This document shows positions 39,974 to 47,905 of a DNA stretch of 64,000 bases, piece by piece; the stretch's first letter is position 1; the number at the start of each line of letters is the position of its first letter. The position numbers and the translations under genes are program-made. This DNA comes from Halomonas aestuarii. Its GTDB lineage: Bacteria > Pseudomonadota > Gammaproteobacteria > Pseudomonadales > Halomonadaceae. The stretch is from assembly GCF_001886615.1 (NCBI RefSeq), contig NZ_CP018139.1, positions 1,302,001 to 1,366,000 on the forward strand. The letters are read 5' to 3'. The notes under the pieces are model-generated. The model made no database searches. It saw only the letters and a program-made list of their open reading frames with translations, and was not told the DNA's origin.

Positions 39974-40105
39974 TCAACTGGCGGCGTCCTGCACCGCCTG
40001 ACCACCCTGCTCGATGTCCTCTCCGGCGCCACGCATGGTATTGCAGCCACCGAGCAGCGACAGGGTGAACAGCGCGACCAGCACCAGTGCAAGTGTCCTT
40101 TTCAT
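39974..40105 (-). CDS. Entericidin-like small lipoprotein
   Basis: Peptide of 43 residues: MKRTLALVLVALFTLSLLGG-C, then NTMRGAGEDIEQGGQAVQDA. The lipobox LLGGC and the short tail GAGEDI-x-GG-x-A are those of the entericidin EcnA/EcnB family. A strong GGAGG site precedes the ATG. Entericidins are small outer-membrane or periplasmic lipopeptides linked to stationary-phase lysis control in enterobacteria; the role here is unknown. No partner copy is seen nearby. Confidence 0.85.
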   Translation of the reverse strand: MKRTLALVLVALFTLSLLGGCNTMRGAGEDIEQGGQAVQDAAS

Positions 40106-40203
40106 GCTCGCCTCCTCGTCCTTTCGGATATGCAGTAAGGGGATGCTACATCCTTAATTTAGCACGTGATGGCCACAGCGACAGGCCGACTGAGTCGACG
40201 CCC

Positions 40204-40950
40204 CTAGCCCAGCAGCAGCCGCAGGATGATCGCGGCGATGACCGCGACGGTCAGCCACTTGACGACGAAGGCCCCGCGCGGGCTCATGTTGACCTTCACC
40301 GCCAGCCAGGCCCCCAGCATGCTGCCCCCCGCCAGCACCAGGCCATAGCTCCAGCGCACCTGGTCATTGACCAGGAAGATCGCCAGGGCCGGCAGGGTAT
40401 AGATCAGCACAATCAGCACCTTGAAGACGTTCACCTGGGCGAGGTCGATCTTCAGCATGCGATAGAGCACCACGATGAACAGGACGCCCACCCCGACCTG
40501 GATGAACCCGCCGTAGAGGCCGATGGCGAACATCGCCAGATAGACCGCGGGGGTGAGGCGCTCCGGGGTCAACGGGCGGGTATCCAGGCGCGGCTGGGGC
40601 AGAAGCATCAGCACCGCCGAGCACGCCATCACCGTGATCAGGATCGCCTCGAACAGCGCATCGCCGGTCTGCAGGGCCAGCCAGGCCCCCAGAAGCGAAC
40701 CGACCACCGCCGGCACCGACAGCCGCAGCGAGAGGCCCACGTGACGGGCGCCGGCACGGAAGAAGCTGGTCACCGCCGAGATGCTCTGCAGGGCAATGGA
40801 GACCCGGTTGGTGCCGTTGGCGGCCTGGGGCGGCAGTCCCAGGAACATCAGCAGCGGCAGCGTCAACATCGACCCCCCGGCGGAGAGCACGTTGATGAAG
40901 CCGGCCAGGGTCCCGATGGTCAGCAGGGCGAGTGCCTCGAGCAAGGTCAT
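40204..40950 (-). CDS. TauE/SafE-family permease
   Basis: Membrane protein of 248 residues with the two family repeats: GTLAGFINVLSAGGSMLTLP (first) and GLYGGFIQVGVGVLFIVVL (second), about eight helices. The N-A-A-N-G-T-N-R segment after helix 2 is typical. It probably exports a sulfur or organic anion. ATG 40950 is chosen; the upstream extension has no homology. Unrelated in context to the first TauE-like gene. Confidence 0.88.
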   Translation of the reverse strand: MTLLEALALLTIGTLAGFINVLSAGGSMLTLPLLMFLGLPPQAANGTNRVSIALQSISAVTSFFRAGARHVGLSLRLSVPAVVGSLLGAWLALQTGDALFEAILITVMACSAVLMLLPQPRLDTRPLTPERLTPAVYLAMFAIGLYGGFIQVGVGVLFIVVLYRMLKIDLAQVNVFKVLIVLIYTLPALAIFLVNDQVRWSYGLVLAGGSMLGAWLAVKVNMSPRGAFVVKWLTVAVIAAIILRLLLG

Positions 40951-41083
40951 GCGGCATCCGTGAGTGGTGAGCGAAGGGCGCCCAGCATACCGACCTCGCC
41001 CCACCGGGGGAATCTGTCCGCTCCCCGCAGGGCTGTGCCATGATGGGCTGGACAGGGACCCCAATGCCGAAAGGAGACGCGCG

Positions 41084-41515
41084 ATGCAGGATTTCGAGCC
41101 CGATGGCCGCCTGGTGGCGGACACCTACCCGGTCACCGAGCTACCGCTGTGTCAGCTGCGGCTGATGGATGATGCGCGCTTTCCCTGGCTGGTGCTGGTG
41201 CCCCGTCGCCAGGCGATCAGCGAGGTGTTCGAGCTCGAGGCCTCGGCCCAGCAGCAGCTGTGGCGGGAGGCCACGGAGGTGGGCAGGGCCCTGCTCGAGG
41301 TCATGGAGGGCGACAAGCTCAACATCGCCAGCCTGGGCAACGTGGTCGCCCAGCTGCACGTGCATGTCATCGTGCGCCGCCGCGAGGATGCCGCCTGGCC
41401 GGCGCCGGTCTGGGGCCACGGCAGGGCCGAGCCCTACGACCCGGACGGCCTCGCCGACATGCGTGACACGGTGCTGGCCGTGCTGGAGGGACTGGACCTG
41501 GCGTCAGGGGAGTAG
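41084..41515 (+). CDS. HIT-domain protein
   Basis: Histidine-triad nucleotide-binding family protein of 143 residues. The motif QLHVHVIVRR holds the His-x-His core but shows two of the three histidines in place; N-terminal strands ARFPWLVLVPRR match the family. AAAGGAG precedes ATG 41084. It probably hydrolyses a nucleotide conjugate. Its 3' end overlaps the end of the convergent lipoprotein gene by 12 nt. Confidence 0.88.
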   Translation: MQDFEPDGRLVADTYPVTELPLCQLRLMDDARFPWLVLVPRRQAISEVFELEASAQQQLWREATEVGRALLEVMEGDKLNIASLGNVVAQLHVHVIVRRREDAAWPAPVWGHGRAEPYDPDGLADMRDTVLAVLEGLDLASGE

Positions 41516-41860
41516 CCCCAGGCGTGACTGGAGGTCGGTCAGCAGGGGGTCCAGCACGGTGGGCGGCAATGCCCGCCCGCCCCGCGTGGCGATGAAGGCG
41601 ACCCGGCTGTCGTCACCCTGGCCCGTCACCCGCAGGGAGACGGCATAGCCCGGCATCCGGGCCAGCACGGCATCCAGCCGCCCCAGTTCGCCATCGGCAT
41701 GACGGATCACGTACCCGCGCTCCATCAGCAGGTGCATGGCCTTGCGCAGCGTCTCCCCGGGAGACGCGGCCAGTTGCAGCTCGTGAGGCTGCGGCGGGGC
41801 CGGCGTGGCGCAGCCGGCAAGCCACCCGGCCAGCAGCAGGATCAGGATCGAGCGCTTCAT
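41504..41860 (-). CDS. Lipoprotein of unknown function (paralogue A)
   Basis: Protein of 118 residues with lipobox LAGC (Cys17). The mature part (SPGETLRKAMHLLMERGYVI, then RHADGELGRLDAVLAR) resembles its upstream neighbour, so the two look like ancient tandem duplicates. Its ATG overlaps the stop of that gene by 4 nt. No enzymatic motif was seen. Confidence 0.8.
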   Translation of the reverse strand: MKRSILILLLAGWLAGCATPAPPQPHELQLAASPGETLRKAMHLLMERGYVIRHADGELGRLDAVLARMPGYAVSLRVTGQGDDSRVAFIATRGGRALPPTVLDPLLTDLQSRLGLLP

Positions 41861-42405
41861 GGGGCCTCCCCTGTCGGTACGGCCTCGATGGCGTGGCGGA
41901 GGTCTCGGCAGAAGCCGGCGTCGCTGGCGCTGCGCGACTCGCGCAGGTCACCCCGCCAGTCGATCATGCGAATGTCACGGGCCACCTGCAGCTGCCCCTG
42001 GTCGAGCATCACCGAGACCCGCTCGACCCGGGTAGCCTCGTCGACGCCCACCCCGAAGCCCGTGCCGAGCCCGATCATCACACCGGAGGACACATGACCG
42101 CCGCTGCCCCCCAGCACGAAGCCGCCGAAGTGCGGCAGGCGATCGACGCCGTTGTCGTGGTAGATAGTGGTCCTGGCGCGCTCGGCACTGACCAGCCCCA
42201 GCGGGACATCGGTGTGGCGCACCAGGAAGCCTTCCGCCTCCAGGGCGGTGACCACCCGGTCCAGGCTGTCGCCCGGCCCGGCGGACCAGCGGCATTCGGC
42301 GGACGGGGCGGGCTCGGCCACGGGCAACGTCGTCGGCGTCACCTGGCAACCGGCCAGCACCCCCGTCAGCCCCCCGGTCAGCAACAACAGCAGCCATGCT
42401 CGCAT
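41857..42405 (-). CDS. Lipoprotein of unknown function (paralogue B)
   Basis: Protein of 182 residues from ATG 42405 (GGAGATT site), with lipobox VLAGC. A segment GPGDSLDRVVTALEAEGFLV, then RHTDVPLGLVSAERAR, parallels paralogue A, followed by a glycine-rich FVLGGSGGHVSSGVMIGLG stretch. Probably a periplasmic or outer-membrane-anchored binding or assembly factor; function unknown. Confidence 0.8.
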   Translation of the reverse strand: MRAWLLLLLTGGLTGVLAGCQVTPTTLPVAEPAPSAECRWSAGPGDSLDRVVTALEAEGFLVRHTDVPLGLVSAERARTTIYHDNGVDRLPHFGGFVLGGSGGHVSSGVMIGLGTGFGVGVDEATRVERVSVMLDQGQLQVARDIRMIDWRGDLRESRSASDAGFCRDLRHAIEAVPTGEAP

Positions 42406-42530
42406 GGGGCAATCTCCATCAGCGGTTACCGTCATTCTAGGCCGGAAGCCGACGGTGATGAAGCGCCGGGGTTCTGTCCGGGCCTCGCGGCCGCTAAGCT
42501 GGAAACCCCTTCCACACGACGAGACAGGCC

Positions 42531-43676
42531 ATGAAGATCCTGATCTGCCCGGACAGCTTCAAGGATGCCCTGCCCGCGGCCGATGCCGCCCGGGCCATCG
42601 CCCGCGGGGCCCGTCGCGCCGGCGGCAGCCTGGAACTCCGGGAATGCCCGCTGGCCGACGGCGGCGAGGGCAGCCTCGATGCCCTGCTGGCCGCCACCGG
42701 CGCCGAGCGCCGCACTGCCCGCGTCCACGACGCCCTGGGACGCCCGACCCGGGCCGACTGGGGCTGGCACGCCAGGAGCCGCACCGCCTACGTGGAACTG
42801 GCCGAGGCCAGCGGCCTGCAGCAGCTCACGCCCAATGAGCGCACCGCCCTGCACAGCACCACCCTGGGCGTCGGCGAGCTGATCCGCGAGGCGCTGGACG
42901 CCGGGGCCGAGCACCTGCTGCTGACCCTCGGGGGCAGCGCCACCAACGATGGCGGGGCGGGGATGCTGGCCGCCCTGGGGGCCCGGCTGCGCGACGCCGA
43001 GGGCCGCGAGCTGGCCCAGGGCGGCGCCGCCCTGGCCGGGCTTGCCGAGCTCGACCTGTCCGGCCTCGACCCGCGCCTGGCGGGGCTGCGGGTCGAGGCC
43101 GCCGTGGACGTTGATAACCCGCTGCTGGGCGAGCGCGGCGCCAGCGCGGTCTTCGGCCCCCAGAAGGGCGCCACGCCGGAGGATGTCGACCGCCTGGACG
43201 TGGCGCTGGCTCGCCTGGCCGATGTCACCGCCGAGGCGCTGGGCGAGGATCATCGCGAGCTGCCGGGGGCGGGGGCCGCGGGCGGCATGGGCTTCGCTGC
43301 CCGGGCCTTCCTGGGCGCCGGGCTGCGCCCCGGCATCGAGCTGGTGATGGCCCAGGCCGAGGTCGAGACGCTGATGGCGGACGCCGACCTGGTGATCACC
43401 GGCGAGGGCCAGCTCGACGGCCAGAGCCTGTCCGGCAAGACGCCGGTCGGGGTGTCACGGGCCGCGCGCCGGCACGGCGTGCCGGTGGTCATCCTGGCCG
43501 GACGCCTGGCGCCGGGCTGGCAGGCCGCCTTCGACGAGGGGGTCACCGCGGCCTTCGCCCTGGCCGACGGTCCCATGGCCCTCGACGAGGCCCTGGCGCG
43601 CTGCGCCGACCTGCTGGCCGATCGCACCGAGAGCCTGGTGCGATGCTGGCTCGCCGCGGCCGGCGGCCGGCCTTGA
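42531..43676 (+). CDS. Glycerate 2-kinase (GarK/GlxK family)
   Basis: Kinase of 381 residues that phosphorylates D-glycerate. Seen: the N-terminal ICPDSFKDALPAADAARAIARG, LTLGGSATNDGGAGMLAALG and VITGEGQLDGQSLSGKTPVGV, the canonical motifs. Length is normal. It stands without glyoxylate or tartronate genes nearby, so its exact supply route is not visible. Confidence 0.93.
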   Translation: MKILICPDSFKDALPAADAARAIARGARRAGGSLELRECPLADGGEGSLDALLAATGAERRTARVHDALGRPTRADWGWHARSRTAYVELAEASGLQQLTPNERTALHSTTLGVGELIREALDAGAEHLLLTLGGSATNDGGAGMLAALGARLRDAEGRELAQGGAALAGLAELDLSGLDPRLAGLRVEAAVDVDNPLLGERGASAVFGPQKGATPEDVDRLDVALARLADVTAEALGEDHRELPGAGAAGGMGFAARAFLGAGLRPGIELVMAQAEVETLMADADLVITGEGQLDGQSLSGKTPVGVSRAARRHGVPVVILAGRLAPGWQAAFDEGVTAAFALADGPMALDEALARCADLLADRTESLVRCWLAAAGGRP

Positions 43677-43796
43677 ACTTCGCCTCTGGCGCCCGCAGGA
43701 CATCGACACTGGCTATGGTGGCCATGGAGAAAATTGGCTTAGCCGCGTCCACCGGGCCGCCGTATCATGAGCAGACCGCGATCAAGGAGGCATTGC

Positions 43797-44270
43797 ATGA
43801 GCGATACCAACACCATCGGCCTGCACGAGGCCAGCGCCAGCCAGCTGGCCGAGAAGCTCAACGAGCTGCTGGCCAACTACCAGATCCTCTACATGAACGT
43901 GCGCGGCTATCACTGGAACGTGAAGGGGCGGCAGTTCTTCCAGCTCCACGAGAAGTTCGAGGAGTTCTACACCGACCTGCTGGTCAAGGTCGACGAGGTC
44001 GCCGAGCGCATCCTGACCCTGGGCCACACCCCGGTGCATGCCTACAGCGACTACGTGAAGCTCTCCCGCATCGAGGAGGACAAGGACGTGCATGACGGCG
44101 AGGCCTGCGTGCGCGGCGTGCTCGTGGGCTACCAGACCCTGATCGAGCTGCAGCGCGAGCTGCTCTCCCTGGCCTCCGACGCCGACGACGAGGGCACCGC
44201 CGCCCAGGCCGGCGACTACATCCGCGAACAGGAAAAGACCGTGTGGATGCTGGGCGCCTACCTCGGCTGA
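43797..44270 (+). CDS. dps: Dps/ferritin-like DNA-protection protein
   Basis: Ferritin-fold protein of 157 residues that oxidises and stores iron and can coat DNA. The inter-subunit ferroxidase ligands lie in YHWNVKGRQFFQLHEKFEEFY with HxxxxxxxxFxxxHexxEexy spacing. AAGGAGG precedes ATG 43797. Followed by a terminator, so monocistronic. OxyR or stationary-phase control is common for the family, but no such site was identified. Confidence 0.93.
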   Translation: MSDTNTIGLHEASASQLAEKLNELLANYQILYMNVRGYHWNVKGRQFFQLHEKFEEFYTDLLVKVDEVAERILTLGHTPVHAYSDYVKLSRIEEDKDVHDGEACVRGVLVGYQTLIELQRELLSLASDADDEGTAAQAGDYIREQEKTVWMLGAYLG

Positions 44271-44302
44271 TCGCCCCCGGCATCGCCGGGGAGCCTGCAC
44301 GC

Positions 44303-44328
44303 ACGACGCCGCCTACGGGCGGCGTCGT
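44303..44328 (+). terminator. Terminator after dps
   Basis: 11-bp perfect stem ACGACGCCGCC (44303-44313) with GGCGGCGTCGT (44318-44328) and a TACG tetraloop. Confidence 0.8.
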
Positions 44329-44355
44329 CGTGTGGGGCCCTGACGCTGGGCGGCC

Positions 44356-45807
44356 TCAGCCGCGCCCCGACGCCGGCTCCTCCCTGTCTTTCACCCCTTC
44401 GCCTGCCGCGTCGTCGCCTGTTGCTTCGTCGCCGCCGGCGGCCCGCACCAGCTCCGTCGGCAGCGGCTTCTTCATGCGCACCCCCAGCCGCTGCAGCTCA
44501 GTGGCCTGGGCCACCAGGCTGCCCTGGCCGCTGGAGAGCCGACCCATGGCCCGGCGATGGCTGTCGCTCGCCCGCTCCAGGTGACGCCCCACGTCCTCGA
44601 GGCTCTCGACGAAGCCACCGAACTTGGCCAGCAGCTTCTCGGCCCGGTCGCCGATGAGGCGCGCGTTCTCGTTCTGTCGCTCCAGGCTCCACAGGCCCGC
44701 CACGGTACGCAGGCTCGCCAGCAGGGTGGTCGGGGTGACCACCACCACCTGGCGGTCGAAGGCCTCCTGAAAGAGCGTGGGGTCGCGCTCGAAGGCCGCG
44801 GCGAAGGCCGGCTCCACCGGCACGAAGAGGAACACGAAGTCCGGCGAGTGGAGCCCCGGCAGGGCCGGGTAGTCCTTGCCCGCGAGGCCGGCCACATGGC
44901 TGCGCAGCGACTGCAGGTGAGCCTTCATGGCCGCCTCGCGCTCGCCCTCCTCCTCGGCGTTGACCACCCGGGTCCAGGCGACCAGCGACACCTTGGCATC
45001 GACGATCAGGTGACGGTCGTCGGGCAGGTAGATCACCGCATCGGGACGCTGGCGCCCCTGCTCGCCCTGGAGGGAGACCTCGCGGCGGTACTCGATGTCC
45101 CGGCGCAGGCCGCTGCGCTCGAGCACCGTCTCCAGCATCAGCTCTCCCCAGTGGCCCTGGGCCTTCTGGTCCCCCTTGAGCGCCCGGGCGAGGCCCGCGG
45201 CCTCCTCGCCGAGGCGCGCGTTGAGCCCGGCGAGCTGCTCGAGCTGGGCCTTGAGGGAGCCGCTGTCCCGGCTCTGCTGGCCGTGGAGCTCCTCGACCCG
45301 TCGGCGGAACTGGTCGACCTGCTCGCGGAACGGGCGCAGCGTCGCCTCGAGGCCGTCGCGGCTCTGCGCCGAGAAGGCCTGCTGACGCTCCTCGAAGATG
45401 CGACCGGCCAGCTGGCGGAACTCCTCCTTGAGCCGCTCCCGGGCCTCCTCCAGCAGGGCCAGCTGCTCGCGATGACGCAGCGCCATCTGCTCGCGCTCGG
45501 TCTCCAGCCGGGCGGACCGCTCACGCTGCTCGGCCAGCCGGTCGCGCGTCCCGGCGAGCTCAGTCTCGAGGGCCGCCAGGCGCTCGCGGCTGGCGTCCAG
45601 CTGGGCGTCGCTCTGGGAGAGCTCCTGCTCCAGCCGGCGCACGGCGGCCTCGAGATCGGGGCGCTCCTGTTCCAGGGCGTGCCGTCGTGCCTCGGCGGTC
45701 GCCAGCCGCTGCCGCCAGCGCAGCGCCATGGCCACCACCACCGCCAGCAGCCCCGCCAGCCCCCACGACACCCAGGCCGGAGCGGCCCCCTGCAGCAGTT
45801 CGTTCAT
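44356..45807 (-). CDS. rmuC: DNA recombination protein RmuC
   Basis: Protein of 483 residues with one N-terminal membrane helix (AWVSWGLAGLLAVVVAMAL), a long coiled coil (about residues 35-190, rich in RRLEQELS and RERLAALE heptads) and the C-terminal RmuC nuclease-like domain containing RPDAVIYLPDDRHLIVDAKVSL and LFVPVEPAFAAAFE. RmuC limits inverted-repeat rearrangements. It is convergent with dps. Confidence 0.93.
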   Translation of the reverse strand: MNELLQGAAPAWVSWGLAGLLAVVVAMALRWRQRLATAEARRHALEQERPDLEAAVRRLEQELSQSDAQLDASRERLAALETELAGTRDRLAEQRERSARLETEREQMALRHREQLALLEEARERLKEEFRQLAGRIFEERQQAFSAQSRDGLEATLRPFREQVDQFRRRVEELHGQQSRDSGSLKAQLEQLAGLNARLGEEAAGLARALKGDQKAQGHWGELMLETVLERSGLRRDIEYRREVSLQGEQGRQRPDAVIYLPDDRHLIVDAKVSLVAWTRVVNAEEEGEREAAMKAHLQSLRSHVAGLAGKDYPALPGLHSPDFVFLFVPVEPAFAAAFERDPTLFQEAFDRQVVVVTPTTLLASLRTVAGLWSLERQNENARLIGDRAEKLLAKFGGFVESLEDVGRHLERASDSHRRAMGRLSSGQGSLVAQATELQRLGVRMKKPLPTELVRAAGGDEATGDDAAGEGVKDREEPASGRG

Positions 45808-45971
45808 GGCAGCCTCGAATGTGGAGAGAATCGGGAAAAGCCTGACATATCAGCGAACAGTGTTCGAGTACCGTCGAGCGCTGTTTATACTTCGGGTCAG
45901 GGAACACGAGGGGTGCACCGGGACACCGCCACATCACGCGTCATCCACGTCACGTCTGAGAGAGAACCCCC

Positions 45972-46292
45972 ATGAAACGACTCCTGATCGCCGCCTCGAT
46001 CGCGGTCCTGACCCTGGCGATGAGCGTGCCGGCCATGGCCGACCGCGACCGCCACCACGGCGCTTCGTCGCACGACTACGCCCACGACCGGCACCATGAT
46101 CGTGGCAAGCACCACAGGAAGCATCATCACAAGCGTCACCACAAGGCCCATCGCCGGGTGGTGGAGCATCACTATTACGGCCGGGATTACGACCGTCGAT
46201 CGCGTCATCGCGACGACCGCCGCCATAGCAGCGACATCCCGCTGGTCACGGTGGATGGCTATCCCGTGGTCAGGATCCAGGTCAACCACTGA
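45972..46292 (+). CDS. Histidine-rich periplasmic protein
   Basis: Protein of 106 residues: signal peptide MKRLLIAASIAVLTLA ending PAMA, then a tract with HH, HHH and RHH clusters; 19 histidines occur in about 83 mature residues, with many Arg and Asp. The last 20 residues (IPLVTVDGYPVVRIQVNH) form an ordered patch resembling the RcnB-like nickel/cobalt protein tail. Metal binding in the periplasm is likely from composition but unproven. Divergent from rmuC with a 164-bp spacer. Confidence 0.8.
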   Translation: MKRLLIAASIAVLTLAMSVPAMADRDRHHGASSHDYAHDRHHDRGKHHRKHHHKRHHKAHRRVVEHHYYGRDYDRRSRHRDDRRHSSDIPLVTVDGYPVVRIQVNH

Positions 46293-46298
46293 TCCCTT

Positions 46299-46369
46299 GC
46301 CGCCGCCGCCCGGTGCGGTGGCGGCGGCGCACTGCCATCGGGACGCCTCGCCGAGCGGCGAGGCGTCCC
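46299..46369. terminator. Two adjacent hairpins between convergent genes
   Basis: First: GCCGCCGCC (46299-46307) with GGCGGCGGC (46320-46328). Second: perfect 13-bp stem 46340-46352 with 46357-46369, loop GAGC. They lie between the His-rich gene and pepD and probably end transcription from both sides. Confidence 0.75.
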
Positions 46370-46370
46370 C

Positions 46371-46434
46371 GGCCAGGTCCTCCGCTTGATCGGTGACCAG
46401 GTCCTCACCTTATTCGGTGGCCAGATCCTCCACC
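46371..46434. repeat. 24-bp degenerate tandem repeat at the pepD 3' end
   Basis: Unit 1 (46371-46394) and unit 2 (46395-46418) match at 19 of 24 bases, and a third partial unit starts at 46419 within the gene. The pepD stop codon lies in unit 2. Read past the stop, each unit encodes a xEDLxTx peptide like the true C-terminus. Confidence 0.7.
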
Positions 46435-47873
46435 AGTGCGCGCAGCAGCGTCCAGAACTCCTCCACCGAGTCCAGCTCCACCCGCTCGTCCGGCGAATGG
46501 GCGCCGCGGATCAGCGGCCCGAAGGAGATCATGTCCAGTTGCGGATACTTGCCGCCCAGGATGCCGCACTCCAGGCCGGCATGGATCACCTTCACCTCCG
46601 GGTCGCTCCCCAGCCGCTCCTGATGCAGGCGACGGAAGCGCGCCAGCAGGGGGCTGTCCGGGTTCGGCGTCCACCCCGGGTAGGCGTTCTCGACCCGGGT
46701 CTCGGCCCCGATCAGCTCGAACAGCGCCCGGAAGCGGTCGGCGATGTCCGCCGTGGCGCTGTCACGCAGCGAGCGCACCAGGGCACAGAGGTGGAAGCGG
46801 CCCACCTCCAGGCTGACCACCCCCAGGTTGTTGGAGGTCTCCACCACGCCGGGCACCTCGACGCTCATCCTCTCGACGCCGTAGGGCGCCGCGTGCAGGG
46901 CGCGGACCAGCCGCTGGCTGGCCTGGACCGTCAGGGCCTCCGCCGGTGCCTCTTCCCGGGGCTCCAGGGCCAGGGAGAGTCCCTCGTCGACGCCGGCCAG
47001 CTCGGTGCGCAGCTCGGTTTCCAGCGACGCCACCCGTGCCCAGGCCTGCTCCAGGACGTCATCCGGCAGGAGCAGGGTGGCGAAGGCCTCCCGCGGCAGG
47101 GCATTGCGCAGGGTGCCGCCATGGTAGTCGACCAGTCGCGCCCCGAGGGGCTCCAGGGCGCGCAGCACCCTCACCAGCAGCCGGTTGGCATTGCCTCGCC
47201 CCTTGTGGATGTCGATGCCGGAGTGGCCGCCGGAGAGCCCCGTGAGCGACAGCGTCAGCGCCTGCTCCCCGGTCGCCGGCGGCGCGGTGGGCAGCTGGGC
47301 GTCCACGTTGACGTCGGCCCCGCCGGCACAGCCGATGTAGACCTGGCCGCGATCCTCGGAGTCCAGGTTGAGCAGCACGCGCCCCTCCAGCCAGCCCTCG
47401 GCCAGGTGGAGGGCGCCGCCCATGGAGGACTCCTCCTCCAGGGTGAAGAGCGCCTCCAGCGGACCGTGGACCAGGGCGTCGTCCTCGAGTATCGCCAGCG
47501 CCGCCGCCACGCCGAGGCCGTTGTCCGCGCCGAGGGTGGTGTGGCGGGCGTGCAGCCAGCCGTCGTCACCCACCCGGGTCTCGATGGGATCGCGGGTGAA
47601 GTCGTGGGGATGGTCGGCGTTGGCCTGGGCCACCATGTCCAGGTGGCCCTGCAGGATCACCCCGGGCGCCTGCTCGTGGCCCGGCGTGGCGGGCTTGCGG
47701 AGCCGCAGGTTGCCGAAGGCGTCGCGGTCATGGGCCAGGCCCTGGCCGTCGGCCCATCGCTCCAGGGTCGCCACCAGGGCGGCCTCGTGCCCGGAGGGGC
47801 GGGGCGTGTTGCAGAGGGTGCGGAAATGGCGCCACAGGGGCCGGGGGGAGAGCTGTTCGAGATGTGCGTTCAT
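46410..47873 (-). CDS. pepD: Aminoacyl-histidine dipeptidase (peptidase D)
   Basis: M20C zinc dipeptidase of 487 residues that cleaves Xaa-His dipeptides in the cytoplasm. Metal site: His77 and Asp79 in GHLDMVAQ, Asp117 in GADNGLGVA, catalytic Glu146/147 in LEEESSMGGA and a C-terminal His in VKVIHAGLECG. Full length. It follows tmcA in the same direction. Its end lies in a 24-bp tandem repeat. Confidence 0.94.
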   Translation of the reverse strand: MNAHLEQLSPRPLWRHFRTLCNTPRPSGHEAALVATLERWADGQGLAHDRDAFGNLRLRKPATPGHEQAPGVILQGHLDMVAQANADHPHDFTRDPIETRVGDDGWLHARHTTLGADNGLGVAAALAILEDDALVHGPLEALFTLEEESSMGGALHLAEGWLEGRVLLNLDSEDRGQVYIGCAGGADVNVDAQLPTAPPATGEQALTLSLTGLSGGHSGIDIHKGRGNANRLLVRVLRALEPLGARLVDYHGGTLRNALPREAFATLLLPDDVLEQAWARVASLETELRTELAGVDEGLSLALEPREEAPAEALTVQASQRLVRALHAAPYGVERMSVEVPGVVETSNNLGVVSLEVGRFHLCALVRSLRDSATADIADRFRALFELIGAETRVENAYPGWTPNPDSPLLARFRRLHQERLGSDPEVKVIHAGLECGILGGKYPQLDMISFGPLIRGAHSPDERVELDSVEEFWTLLRALVEDLATE

Positions 47874-47905
47874 GGGGGCTCTGTCTCGCGTTTGATCCCG
47901 GCACT

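Noticed and set aside
45852..45864. CGAACA-G-TGTTCG inverted repeat upstream of the His-rich gene
   Set aside because: The half-sites are in the opposite order to the pca operator, and the spacing fits neither that motif nor a LexA box of gammaproteobacteria, so it is probably chance.
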